A stretch of DNA of 64,000 nt from Dyella humicola (GCF_026283945.1 NZ_JAPDPC010000001.1:1488001-1552000), one strand, 5' to 3'; numbered from the stretch's first letter, positions 17,751 to 25,006 are shown. The notes: a model not told the origin generated them from the sequence alone. Numbers and translations: made by a program.

Positions 17751-17776
17751 TATAATACTACCTACCGTTCGGTAGG
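17751..17776. promoter_or_regulatory. Promoter -10 (TATAAT) next to a 16-bp palindromic TetR operator
   Basis: TATAAT at 17751-17756 on the plus strand, then the perfect palindrome CCTACCGTTCGGTAGG at 17761-17776, ending 13 bases before the TetR ATG. A repressor bound here would block its own promoter and probably the divergent hydrolase. This CCTACCG inverted repeat is of the kind often seen as TetR-family operators. Confidence 0.7.
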
Positions 17777-17789
17777 ATTTCCACCCATC

Positions 17790-18386
17790 ATGAAGGCAAC
17801 ACTCGAAACCATCGTGGGCGAGGCGCGAGAACTCTTTCGTGATCACGGCTATGCCGGCGCATCCATGCAGGACCTTGCCACCCGCGTGGGTATCAAGAAG
17901 GCCAGCCTCTACACCCGTTTTTCGACCAAGGAGGCGCTCGTCAAAGGCGTGCTGGAGCTCACGGCGCAGGAAACGCTGGCCGACCTACCGAGCGACACGA
18001 AAAATCGCCCAACACGTTACGAGGCTCTCATTCGGCGCATCGCAGAGGATCTCAGCCGTCGTGGCCGCTGCGTTGGGCTGCACCTGGCATATGGCATACA
18101 GGACGAAACGCCGGAAGCGGCTGAAGCGGTCCGCGAATACTTTCGCAACTTGCGGCAATACATCGCCGACACCTTGACGCCGTTCCTGCCGAAGGCGCAT
18201 GCGCTGGATCTTGCCGCGGACTCCCTGATCAGGCTGGAGGGCGCCACGCTTTGGATCGTGTTGGAAGACGATACAGCCCCGATGGAGCGCGTCGTCGCCT
18301 CGTTGCTCGCCGAAGTGCAGCACGCCATCAAGGTATCGGCACGGAACGAGGCAAAGAAGGGAGTGCGCAAGCGCGCACATCGATGA
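17790..18386 (+). CDS. TetR-family transcriptional regulator (hydrolase-linked)
   Basis: 198 residues. N-terminal TetR domain: IVGEARELFRDHGYAGASMQDLATRVGI, then KKASLYTRF (family KxSLYxxF). A helical C-terminal domain contains RPTRYEALIRRIAEDLSRRGRCVG and a basic tail (KKGVRKRAHR). It starts at ATG 17790 right after the palindromic operator; longer frames upstream have no homology. Divergent from the dehalogenase-like hydrolase, which it probably represses. Its last codons overlap a decayed gene fragment on the opposite strand. Confidence 0.9.
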   Translation: MKATLETIVGEARELFRDHGYAGASMQDLATRVGIKKASLYTRFSTKEALVKGVLELTAQETLADLPSDTKNRPTRYEALIRRIAEDLSRRGRCVGLHLAYGIQDETPEAAEAVREYFRNLRQYIADTLTPFLPKAHALDLAADSLIRLEGATLWIVLEDDTAPMERVVASLLAEVQHAIKVSARNEAKKGVRKRAHR

Positions 18387-18480
18387 AGCGTTGGGCGGCC
18401 GGCTGGCCAGGATAGAAAGCCAGGTGCGTGATCACCTCGACAAGTTCGTGGCGGATCTTGTCGTTTTCCAATGCCTTTCT
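18379..18480 (-). pseudogene. Carboxymuconolactone decarboxylase family remnant
   Basis: Translating the minus strand from 18480 gives KALENDKIRHELVEVITH followed by LAFYPGQPAA. This is the C-terminal signature of the CMD/AhpD family (EVITHLAFYAGWPxA). Upstream residues lose homology and no start is present; the fragment also runs into the TetR 3' end. It is therefore a leftover of a peroxidase/decarboxylase-type gene, not a working one. Confidence 0.6.
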
Positions 18481-18721
18481 TCTCCGGCTGTGATGTTGTT
18501 GTTCCGATGGATTGCCGCCATCGCATCACTGACAGGCTCATGGTTCACGCCACCGTGCCTCAGAAGGCCCCCCTTGGAATGAGCCTTACAACACCGTCCT
18601 GACCCAACATCCACCTGACTCACAAACTAAAAACGACAGAGCCCCGCTGAGGCGGGACTCTACGAAGTTGCAGAGGACTGTTCATCGCCATCCTGACCTA
18701 CTGCAGCCAGGTCCAAAGACA
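18481..18721. other. Spacer with a terminator-like hairpin
   Basis: No gene seen. It contains the stem at 18638-18661 just after the 3' end of the next minus-strand gene. Confidence 0.4.
18638..18661. terminator. Hairpin, possible terminator of the hydrolase gene
   Basis: AGAGCCCCGC, a short loop, then GCGGGACTCT: a 10-bp stem with one mismatch, downstream of the minus-strand hydrolase stop. On the minus strand it is followed by TGTCGTTTTTAGTTTG, a partial T tract, so it could terminate that gene. Confidence 0.5.
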
Positions 18722-19720
18722 CTAGCTCTTGATAAAGGCGAGGAGGTCAGCATTAATGACGTCGGCGTGAGTGGTCGGCATTCCATGGGGAAATCCTGGG
18801 TAAATCTTCAATGTCGCATTCTTCAGGAGCTTTGCCGATAGAACGCCTGCGTCCTTGTACGGAACTATCTGGTCATCATCGCCATGCAGAACGAGGGCCG
18901 GCTGGTTGATCTTCTTCAGGTCTTCGTTGAAATCCGTCTCGGAAAAGGCCTTGATGCAGTCATAGTGCGCCTTGGCGCCCCCCATCATGCCTTGACGCCA
19001 CCAATTGCGAATGATCCCCTCCGATATCTTGGCGCCCGGGCGGTTGTAGCCATAGAAGGGGCCCGTTGGAATATCGAGATAGAACTGGGCCCGGTTTGCC
19101 GCCAGCTGTGCGCGGAGACCGTCGAACACCTCGATGGGCGTGCCTCCCGGGTTGTTCTTGTTCTTGACCATGATGGGCGGCACGGCGCTAAGGATCGCAA
19201 TCTTGGCGGTCCGCTCTTGACCGTAGTGGGCAACGTAGTGCACCACCTCGCCACCGCCCGTTGAATGTCCAACGTGAACGGCATTTCGCAGATCGAGGGC
19301 CTCTGTCAGTGCTGCCAGATCCGCTGCGTAATGGTCCATGTCGTTGCCATCAAAAGTCTGGGTGGATCGGCCATGCCCGCGACGGTCATGCGCAATCACC
19401 CGATAGCCGTGACTGAGGAAGAACAGCATCTGGGTATCCCAGTCGTCGGCAGATAGCGGCCAGCCATGACTGAACACAATGGGCTGACCCGTTCCCCAAT
19501 CCTTGTAGTAGATCTCGACGCTGTCTTTGGTGGTTATCTTGCCGCTTGAGCGAGGCCCTTCGGCTTTGGATGATTTGGTCGGCGATGGGGCGCTTTTGGC
19601 GGGGGAACTGGCAGTCGAAAGAATTGGCATGGCCATCGCTGCTGCGACGACAGAACCGGCGTTGGCAATGGTCTGACGGCGCGAATGACTGATGCGCTCG
19701 CTTGCCTCTTGGATACTCAT
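18722..19720 (-). CDS. Alpha/beta hydrolase (chloroperoxidase/arylesterase-like), exported
   Basis: 332 residues. An N-terminal Tat-type signal ([27 protein letters not shown]) precedes a Ser/Lys-rich linker and the hydrolase domain from about residue 60. Motifs: oxyanion HGWPLS; nucleophile Ser153 in GHSTGGGE; Asp in HGDDDQIVP; His in FPHGMPTTH. The sequence type is the cofactor-free haloperoxidase/esterase group that uses a Ser-His-Asp triad and can carry out perhydrolysis. Substrate unknown. It stands with other exported detoxification-type enzymes in this accessory stretch; there is no operon partner within 200 bases. Start ATG at 19720 follows GAGGAGACGCAGCC. Confidence 0.87.
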   Translation of the reverse strand: MSIQEASERISHSRRQTIANAGSVVAAAMAMPILSTASSPAKSAPSPTKSSKAEGPRSSGKITTKDSVEIYYKDWGTGQPIVFSHGWPLSADDWDTQMLFFLSHGYRVIAHDRRGHGRSTQTFDGNDMDHYAADLAALTEALDLRNAVHVGHSTGGGEVVHYVAHYGQERTAKIAILSAVPPIMVKNKNNPGGTPIEVFDGLRAQLAANRAQFYLDIPTGPFYGYNRPGAKISEGIIRNWWRQGMMGGAKAHYDCIKAFSETDFNEDLKKINQPALVLHGDDDQIVPYKDAGVLSAKLLKNATLKIYPGFPHGMPTTHADVINADLLAFIKS

Positions 19721-19922
19721 GGCTGCGTCTCCTCACGTGAATTCGACTCGGGGAAATGTCACTGCGTGGATGGCTACCCTGCCCAATCCCAAGATCAAGA
19801 AAAGCGCGCAACGGGCGGGTTGCGAATCGAACCATCCAGGCGAAAACCTGATCGAAGTGACATCGACTGCTGGCGAGCCATCAACGCCCACTCATCACGT
19901 CATCCCATGGATGACGACATCG

Positions 19923-20912
19923 TCAGTGGGTGGATGGATCGCCGCTATGGCGGTTCAATCCTTGATAGACAAGGCGATCGAAAAACGCGGGATTGATGAC
20001 GAATTGGCCCCACTTGGGATCGTATTCCGCGCTCGGCTTTGCCGCCAAAACCTCATCAAGGGATTTGCCCTGCTGCTTAAGCGCAGCAACGTTCTTGCGC
20101 ACGCCCACGAGCATATCCCTGAAGGCCAGGAGCTGCGCACGATCGCCAACGGGACCGTGCCCCGGAATAATGATGGTGTGATCCGTGCACAGGCCTAGCG
20201 CTTCGTTGACGGCAGCAATCATGCCGTCGATGCTTCCGCCGTGCGCATTATCAATGAATGGATAGATCCCGTTCCAGAATGTGTCGCCAAGCACGAGGAC
20301 ATCTGCCTTCTTGAAGTACACGACGATGTCGCCATCGGTATGCGCCGGCGAGATCGGCTTCACCAGAACGGTTTCGCCATTAATTTGATAGGTGCGATCC
20401 TTGGTGATGATCTCGGTAGGCCTGCCCCCTTCGGCCAGCGGCGGAAAGGTATAGTTCCAATCATCCACGCGAGTGGTTTGCGACACGTATTTCGCCGTGT
20501 TCGGTGTAGCAACCACGATCGCCCCTAAGTCATGGACCCATGGATTTCCATCGGTGTGGTCCCAATGCCAATGCGTATTGACGAGGTATTTGACTTTCTC
20601 GACCCCGAGCTGGCGCAGCGCCGTCACGAGTCGATCTTTGGAGAGCGCGATTCCGGCGTCGACCATGAAGGCGCCGTCCTTGCCCGTGAGGACGGCAATA
20701 TTGCCACCGGATCCATCAAGCTCGCTGATCGATCCACGAATGGCATTTGTCTTGATCGGTGTCGTCTCGGCCGCCTTGTTGATCATGATCACGGGGCTGG
20801 TCGACTCCGCTGGCGACGCGATGGCATTGCCAGCGGCGCCGCAAGCCATGATCCCCGCAGCGGCAAGCGCGAGCGCCCACCGGGTCGATTGCTTCTCACG
20901 CCTAATCTTCAT
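19923..20912 (-). CDS. MBL-fold metallo-hydrolase, periplasmic (subclass B3-like)
   Basis: 329 residues with a signal peptide (ALALAAAGIMACGAAGNAIA). The metallo-beta-lactamase zinc motif HxHxDH is intact at 114-119 (THWHWDHTDG). Further ligands are likely in SPAHTDGDIVV (His), LGDTFWNG (Asp) and IIPGHGP (His). The fold is certain. The reaction is not: relatives include beta-lactamases, lactonases, SoxH-like and quinoprotein relay proteins. The mRNA leader holds a GTCCG-N10-CGGAC stem just before the GGGAG ribosome binding site, a feature repeated at 21561. Confidence 0.87.
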   Translation of the reverse strand: MKIRREKQSTRWALALAAAGIMACGAAGNAIASPAESTSPVIMINKAAETTPIKTNAIRGSISELDGSGGNIAVLTGKDGAFMVDAGIALSKDRLVTALRQLGVEKVKYLVNTHWHWDHTDGNPWVHDLGAIVVATPNTAKYVSQTTRVDDWNYTFPPLAEGGRPTEIITKDRTYQINGETVLVKPISPAHTDGDIVVYFKKADVLVLGDTFWNGIYPFIDNAHGGSIDGMIAAVNEALGLCTDHTIIIPGHGPVGDRAQLLAFRDMLVGVRKNVAALKQQGKSLDEVLAAKPSAEYDPKWGQFVINPAFFDRLVYQGLNRHSGDPSTH

Positions 20913-20928
20913 GTCAAATCTCCCGACT

Positions 20929-20948
20929 GTCCGACCAATGCGCCGGAC
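20929..20948 (-). promoter_or_regulatory. Leader inverted repeat GTCCG-N10-CGGAC before the MBL gene
   Basis: Inverted repeat between 17 and 36 bases upstream of the MBL start codon and abutting its GGGAG ribosome binding site. A second leader of similar sequence occurs at about 21540-21599 on the other strand. Either an operator or an RNA hairpin; not tested. Confidence 0.5.
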
Positions 20949-21126
20949 GAAAAGCCAATGCAGGAGTCACTGTAGCCCCAGGTCCGCGAGCAACTCAGCG
21001 GTGCGCGAACGCGCGCGCGTTCATCAGCATGAGCCTACCCCTGTGAAGAAAGCATCACTGTTGCGCACGGGCATCGGCACTACTTCAGGCCGGCGGCGTG
21101 AGCGGAACGAGAGCGGAAGGGCGCGA

Positions 21127-21465
21127 TCAGTGTCCGCCAGCCACTGCCGCTGGCTGTGGTAGCAGCTTGCCTCGAACGAGTAGGTTCAGCGTTGCTATGG
21201 CCATTCCAAGGATGATCAGGTTCGCGGCGGCGAACAAATAGGGCGCAAGCAAGGCGATGGGGCCTGTCTCACCGCGTTCAATCAGGCGCAGCGGCGCGGC
21301 AGCCAAGGCGGCGACACCAAAAGTGAATCCCCAATAGCCCGGAGAGAACGGCTGCTCTCTGATCCATGGCAATAGGCGAAAGGGTGACCAGACATCAAGT
21401 GCCGCAACGCTCCCGATGATCAGCGAGAAAAGGGCGTGACGGCACCGGTGTGATGCATCCTTCAC
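21127..21465 (-). pseudogene. SLAC1/TehA-family transporter, C-terminal fragment
   Basis: About 108 residues match the last third of tellurite-resistance/dicarboxylate (TDT) transporters: HALFSLIIGSVAALD, then PWIREQPFSPGYWGFTFGVAALAAAPL and a final membrane helix (ANLIILGMAIATLNLLV). A normal TehA/SLAC1 protein is about 310-340 residues with ten helices, so two-thirds is missing. The ATG at 21465 lies at the breakpoint and encodes only a short unrelated lead (MKDASHRC). It is probably not a functional channel. Confidence 0.7.
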
Positions 21466-21560
21466 GCGGGGGGCGCCATGCTAGTTGTTGGATGCATCCG
21501 TGCATCGCTGCAGTTGGTCGCTGCCCAGGGGCGACATGGTGGCTTGACCATTGATCCGTA

Positions 21561-21580
21561 GTCCGGCCCATCGATCGGAC
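21561..21580 (+). promoter_or_regulatory. Second GTCCG-N10-CGGAC leader element
   Basis: Same inverted repeat as at 20929-20948, in a leader that stays similar for about 60 bases up to TTGGGAGGTCTGCC and an ATG at 21597. That ATG opens only a 38-codon frame (MNIVHIKQWEWAM..., stop at 21713). So the leader survives without its original gene, or the gene was frameshifted. Confidence 0.5.
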
Positions 21581-21625
21581 GGTTGGGAGGTCTGCCATGA
21601 ACATCGTGCACATAAAGCAGTGGGA

Positions 21626-21724
21626 ATGGGCCATGGCCCGATCGAAACGCTTGTGCATTTCGATCAGGAACGCATTGCCGAACGGGTCGTACAAGCGCCG
21701 TTGCTGGCATTGACCCACTGCTGA
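21626..21724 (+). pseudogene. Catalase N-terminal fragment
   Basis: A short frame encodes MGHGPIETLVHFDQERIAERV, then VQAPLLALTHC and stop. The string LVHFDxERIxERVVxA is the classic catalase N-terminal motif (HFDRERIPERVVHA), which precedes the haem-site region. Everything after that is missing, and the frame differs from the nearby ATG at 21597. It is a remnant of a haem catalase or catalase-like peroxidase. Confidence 0.5.
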
Positions 21725-21739
21725 TGAGGGACACGAGCC

Positions 21740-23053
21740 ATGGATCCCAAAGATCGAGACAACACGCGGGGTGCTGAACACAAGGGCAGCGTATCCGGTG
21801 GTGATGAATCCGGTCCGAAGCAACGTCTCTTGACCCGCCGGAAAGTTCTGGTCGGCCTTTCGGTCTTGCCTGGTGTCGCCCTATGGGGGCGTTCCATGGC
21901 GGACACTCTGGCGGATGTGCCAGCGCGTGGCCCTGGCGACCTGCTGGGCAAGTACAGCGAGCGCTCGAAGTATGTCCAGATAAGTCGTGTTCCAGAGGCG
22001 GGGCCGGGCGTGAGGAATGTTGAGCCGATCAACGCGATCAATTCCAAGGCGCCTCTCGACAAATTGGTCGGCATCATCACGCCCTCGGACCTGCACTACG
22101 AGCGCAGTCACGCGGGCGTGCCGGAGATAGACCCAGCCAAGCACCGCCTGCTGATCCACGGCATGGTGAAGAAGCCCATGGTGCTTACCGTGTACGACCT
22201 GATGGCCCTGCCTTCGGTCTCCCAAATCCACTTCATCGAGTGCACAGGTAATGGCTGGGAGAACTGGAAGAAGGCCGACGAAAACCTGACCGTGCAAAAC
22301 ACCCATGGTCTGGTCAGCTGCAGTGAATGGACTGGGGTGCCACTCAGGTTGCTAGTCGATATGGTTGGCGTGGATCGCCGGTCACTGTGGATGCTTGCCG
22401 AGGGTGGTGATGGAGCCGGTGTCGACCGAAGCATTCCCCTCACCGACGAAATCCTCAATGACGCGCTGGTTGCCTACGGTCAAAACGGGGAGCCCATCCG
22501 GCCGGCGCATGGCTATCCGATCCGGCTGATCATGCCGGGCTTCGAGGGCAACTTGAATATCAAATGGCTACGTCGTCTGAAATTCGGTGACCGGCCATGG
22601 ATGACCCGCTGGGAGACTGACCGCTACACGCAGCTGCGGCCCGACGGTAAGGCGACCCAGTTCCAGTTGCGGATGGACACCAATTCCGTCATTACGTCTC
22701 CCTCCGGCATGATGGAAATCCGTCCCGGCTACAACCGCATCACCGGCCTAGCCTGGAGTGGCCACGGCAAGATCGCCAAGGTTGAAGTAAGCACGGACGA
22801 GGGCAAAACCTGGAAGGTGGCTCAACTGAACCTGCCGGTGCTGTACAAGGCGCAAACCCGTTTCCAAATGGATTGGCTGTGGGATGGCAAGCCGACCATG
22901 ATCGTCAGTCGTTCGACTGACGACAAAGGCAACATCCAGCCTGACCGCAGGTCCTTCATCGCCCGGGTGGGTAGTAACGCGCTGTTTCACTACAACGCGC
23001 AGCAAACCTGGAGTATCGATTCCAATGGCAAAGTACACAACGCTCTGTCGTAA
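21740..23053 (+). CDS. soxC: Sulfite dehydrogenase molybdopterin subunit (SoxC/SorA type)
   Basis: 437 residues, sulfite oxidase family. A twin-arginine region (LTRRKVLVGLSVLPGVALWG) predicts Tat export of the cofactor-loaded protein. The molybdenum-ligating cysteine is at about 168 in HFIECTGNGWENW. The C-terminal dimerisation domain includes SGHGKIAKVEVSTDEGKTW. It oxidises sulfite, or a sulfane intermediate in the Sox complex, with electrons passed to the cytochrome encoded by the next gene, whose start lies 29 bases inside this one. No soxAXYZB genes are seen nearby, so detoxification of sulfite is a likelier role than thiosulfate oxidation. Gene name is by family resemblance. Confidence 0.85.
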   Translation: MDPKDRDNTRGAEHKGSVSGGDESGPKQRLLTRRKVLVGLSVLPGVALWGRSMADTLADVPARGPGDLLGKYSERSKYVQISRVPEAGPGVRNVEPINAINSKAPLDKLVGIITPSDLHYERSHAGVPEIDPAKHRLLIHGMVKKPMVLTVYDLMALPSVSQIHFIECTGNGWENWKKADENLTVQNTHGLVSCSEWTGVPLRLLVDMVGVDRRSLWMLAEGGDGAGVDRSIPLTDEILNDALVAYGQNGEPIRPAHGYPIRLIMPGFEGNLNIKWLRRLKFGDRPWMTRWETDRYTQLRPDGKATQFQLRMDTNSVITSPSGMMEIRPGYNRITGLAWSGHGKIAKVEVSTDEGKTWKVAQLNLPVLYKAQTRFQMDWLWDGKPTMIVSRSTDDKGNIQPDRRSFIARVGSNALFHYNAQQTWSIDSNGKVHNALS

Positions 23054-23582
23054 TGCGGCCGCGCTCTCGGCCTTGCTCAGCAGCACACTGGCAGCCGCGG
23101 CGCCGCCCGACTATGGCGTCGGCCGCGCAGCGACAGCGGAGGAAATAAAGCTGTGGGATATCGACGTCCGTCCCGACGGCGCCGGATTGCCCGAAGGCAA
23201 AGGCACGGTGGACCAAGGCAAGACGGTGTTCAACACCTACTGCGTCGCCTGCCACGGGGCTAATGGCCAAGGTGGCATCAGAGACCGTCTGGTCGGCGGC
23301 CAGGGCAGCCTGGCAACCGACAAGCCAGTGAAAACCGTCGGCAGTTTCTGGCCGTATGCCACCACGTTGTTCGATTACATCCACCGGGCCATGCCGTATA
23401 CCGCGCCCGGATTTCTGAGTATCGACGACACCTATGCCGTAGAAGCCTACCTGTTGAACCTCAACGGCATCTTGCCGGACGGCGCCACACTCGACAGAGC
23501 CTCGCTCCTCGAAATCAAGATGCCCAACCGCGACGGCTTCGTGCCTGAGCCTGAATTCGTCCACGTCACCAATTCCAGGTAG
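23025..23582 (+). CDS. soxD: SoxD-like c-type cytochrome
   Basis: 185 residues with a signal peptide (AAALSALLSSTLAAAA). A SoxD-like entry (GRAATAEEIKLWDIDVRPDG) precedes the haem motif CVACH at 73-77, in TYCVACHGANGQGG; the likely axial Met is in RAMPYTAPG. It is expected to take electrons from the molybdenum subunit and pass them to the respiratory chain in the periplasm. It overlaps the soxC-like gene by 29 bases in another frame, indicating coupled translation. Classical SoxD proteins can be longer with a second haem; only one CxxCH is present here. Confidence 0.85.
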   Translation: MAKYTTLCRNAAALSALLSSTLAAAAPPDYGVGRAATAEEIKLWDIDVRPDGAGLPEGKGTVDQGKTVFNTYCVACHGANGQGGIRDRLVGGQGSLATDKPVKTVGSFWPYATTLFDYIHRAMPYTAPGFLSIDDTYAVEAYLLNLNGILPDGATLDRASLLEIKMPNRDGFVPEPEFVHVTNSR

Positions 23583-23650
23583 ACGTCGTTTCACGAGGCA
23601 CCACTGGCCGCGATTGCCGTGCAGAAATGAGCGATTTTGGGAGGTGTGGA

Positions 23651-24040
23651 GTGACTTCGTACGAAGAAAAACTTGCGCTCGCGCGTGGATTTCACGCCGC
23701 CCTGGTAAAGCGGGACTGGGCGGCGATCCGCAATCTTCTTGCCGATGACGCTACTTGGGTGCTTCCTGGGGAGAATCGAATCTCGGCACCTGCCGAGGGG
23801 GCGGATGCTGTGGTTGAGAGAGCACAACTCATCGCCAGTTTTGGCTTGAACTTCGAGCTCAAACACATTCTGGTGAGTCGCCACAACGTCGCGCTGTCGC
23901 TCCACAATACGGCAGACAGGGAAGGATTGAGACTTGATGAGTACCTGTCGACGGTGTTCTTCCTGAAAGGCGACAAGATTGGAGCCATTGAGACGTATTT
24001 GTCGGATCTGCCTGGCATGAACGCTTTTTTCGCGCATTGA
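23651..24040 (+). CDS. SnoaL/NTF2-like small protein
   Basis: 129 residues with the cone-shaped SnoaL fold pattern: helix YEEKLALARGFHAALVKRDW, AIRNLLADDATWVLPGENR, then strands NFELKHILVSRHNVALSLHN and KIGAIETYLSDLPGMNAFF. I chose GTG at 23651 because GGGAGG lies 8 bases upstream; an in-frame ATG at 23627 is possible but weaker. Members include polyketide cyclases, dehydratases and ketosteroid isomerase-like proteins. No catalytic set is assignable. A truncated second copy lies at 15682, the opposite end of this accessory region. Confidence 0.8.
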   Translation: MTSYEEKLALARGFHAALVKRDWAAIRNLLADDATWVLPGENRISAPAEGADAVVERAQLIASFGLNFELKHILVSRHNVALSLHNTADREGLRLDEYLSTVFFLKGDKIGAIETYLSDLPGMNAFFAH

Positions 24041-24104
24041 ATAATGCGCTGCTCCGGCGATGACGGCACTTCCAGTCTGTGAGTTGACCATAGGAGGAAG
24101 CCCC

Positions 24105-24215
24105 ATAAGCAGTCGGCTGGTTACCCCGGAATTCAAACAAGATGCGGTCCGACAAGTGGCCGGACGGGGCCATTCAGTCAGGGATGTGGCCGCCCACCTC
24201 GTGCGTGATCGATAA
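24105..24215 (+). pseudogene. IS3-family transposase orfA remnant with ATA in place of ATG
   Basis: An AGGAGG box (24092-24097) leads to an ATA codon at 24105, then SRLVTPEFKQDAVRQV, AGRGHSVRDVAAHLV and a stop at 24213. TPEFKxxAVxxVxxxGHSVxxVAxxL is the N-terminal helix-turn-helix of IS3 OrfA transposases. The start codon looks mutated and the frame ends after 36 codons, where OrfA normally has about 90-100. No OrfB or terminal repeats were found next to it. Confidence 0.75.
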
Positions 24216-24505
24216 AGTCAAGTTATCAGGGGTATCGGGTACCTCATATCTGAGGCCCGCCGCGCCACCACTTTAGCGCGTCAGCGTCCGACCAGGAGAC
24301 CAAGTTCGGGCCCCTCCGCGGAGGGGCGATACCTTGCTACGAAGGGAGACCTCAAAGTGCCCCGGTCTTACTCATGGGCGATGCTTTGGGTTTCCCTGTG
24401 GCTTGCAGAGCGCCCTCACTCCGAAGCTTCCCGGCGCTGTTGCCTGGCTGCAGGCCTCTACGCCAATTTCCGGCGCTGAAACCAATGCTTGTACACGCCT
24501 CCTGG

Positions 24506-24540
24506 AACCAATGTTTGTACATTCGGTACAAACATTGGTT
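24506..24540. repeat. 35-bp palindrome, 15-bp arms AACCAATGTTTGTAC / GTACAAACATTGGTT
   Basis: Perfect arms around the 5-base loop ATTCG. A third copy with one change (AACCAATGCTTGTAC) starts at 24480. The right arm is part of the 24-bp direct repeat shared with 15406. Palindromes with ATGT/ACAT cores are typical PadR operators, and a padR gene follows 100 bases on. Confidence 0.7.
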
Positions 24541-24549
24541 TCATGCCCA
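24526..24549 (+). repeat. Right copy of the 24-bp direct repeat (partner at 15406-15429)
   Basis: 23 of 24 bases identical to the left copy and in the same orientation. Downstream of both copies an AAGTAG...GTGCGGGyGG string can also be found (15430-15457 and 24621-24641), although the spacing differs. Confidence 0.7.
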
Positions 24550-24587
24550 CTATCTGCCCACCAGGCCATGACTTCAGGCCCATGCAC

Positions 24588-24606
24588 TAGTGTTAACTCA
24601 ATACTA
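24588..24606. promoter_or_regulatory. Inverted repeat TAGTGTT-N5-AATACTA upstream of padR
   Basis: 7-base arms with one mismatch, 38 bases before the padR start. Size and position fit an operator over the padR promoter, as is usual for self-repressing PadR-s1 regulators. Inference only. Confidence 0.45.
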
Positions 24607-24643
24607 TGGTTCACTCCAAGGTAAGTAGCAGTGCGGGTGGGTT

Positions 24644-25006
24644 GTGGAAGATACCGTCAGCCATCTGAAGAAATTCCAGAAGGAGCTCTCGGCCGGCACC
24701 GTCTCCCTGGTGTTGCTGGCCGTGCTGGGGCAGTCGCGTCAGCCGATGTATGGCTACCAGATCGCCAAGCGCCTGGAGGATGTGGGGGAGGGCGTGTTGG
24801 CGGGTAAGCAGAGCGCGCTGTATCCGGTGCTACGCAATCTGGAAGGGGCAGGCTTGCTTGCCAGCGAGGTCGAGCCGTCGATCAGTGGGCCGCCTCGTCG
24901 CTATTACCGCATTACGAAGTTGGGTCGCGAGGTGCTGCGTGACTGGGTGGATGCCTGGAGCGCTACGCGCGATTCCGTCGATACCGTTTTGCAAGGAGGG
25001 GTGTAA
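24644..25006 (+). CDS. PadR-family transcriptional regulator
   Basis: 120 residues of PadR-s1 (short) type: LSAGTVSLVLLAVLGQSRQPMYGYQIAKRLED (landmark), then GKQSALYPVLRNLEGAGLLASEVE and PPRRYYRITKLGREVL, the conserved wing. GTG start at 24644 with a weak GGGTGGG upstream. The TAA overlaps the ATG of the next gene (TAATG), so the two are coupled. In such pairs PadR represses itself and a membrane partner carrying a HAAS domain, usually in envelope-stress responses. Confidence 0.92.
   Translation: MEDTVSHLKKFQKELSAGTVSLVLLAVLGQSRQPMYGYQIAKRLEDVGEGVLAGKQSALYPVLRNLEGAGLLASEVEPSISGPPRRYYRITKLGREVLRDWVDAWSATRDSVDTVLQGGV

Larger units (their letters stand above)
24216..24643. other. Gene-free stretch with repeats and palindromes before padR
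   Basis: About 430 bases without a credible gene. Contains a perfect 18-bp palindrome at 24310-24327 (CCCCTCCGCGGAGGGG core), three copies of an AACCAATGyTTGTAC motif (24480-24540), the right 24-bp repeat (24526-24549) and a PadR-operator-like inverted repeat (24588-24606). Confidence 0.5.

Noticed and set aside
21597-21713. A 38-codon gene starting from the conserved leader ATG
   Set aside because: The product has no recognisable features and the catalase-like frame overlaps it; treated as a leftover start.
24334-24624. A 96-codon plus-strand frame over the repeats before padR
   Set aside because: The frame is built from palindromes and repeats and shows no protein-like conservation.
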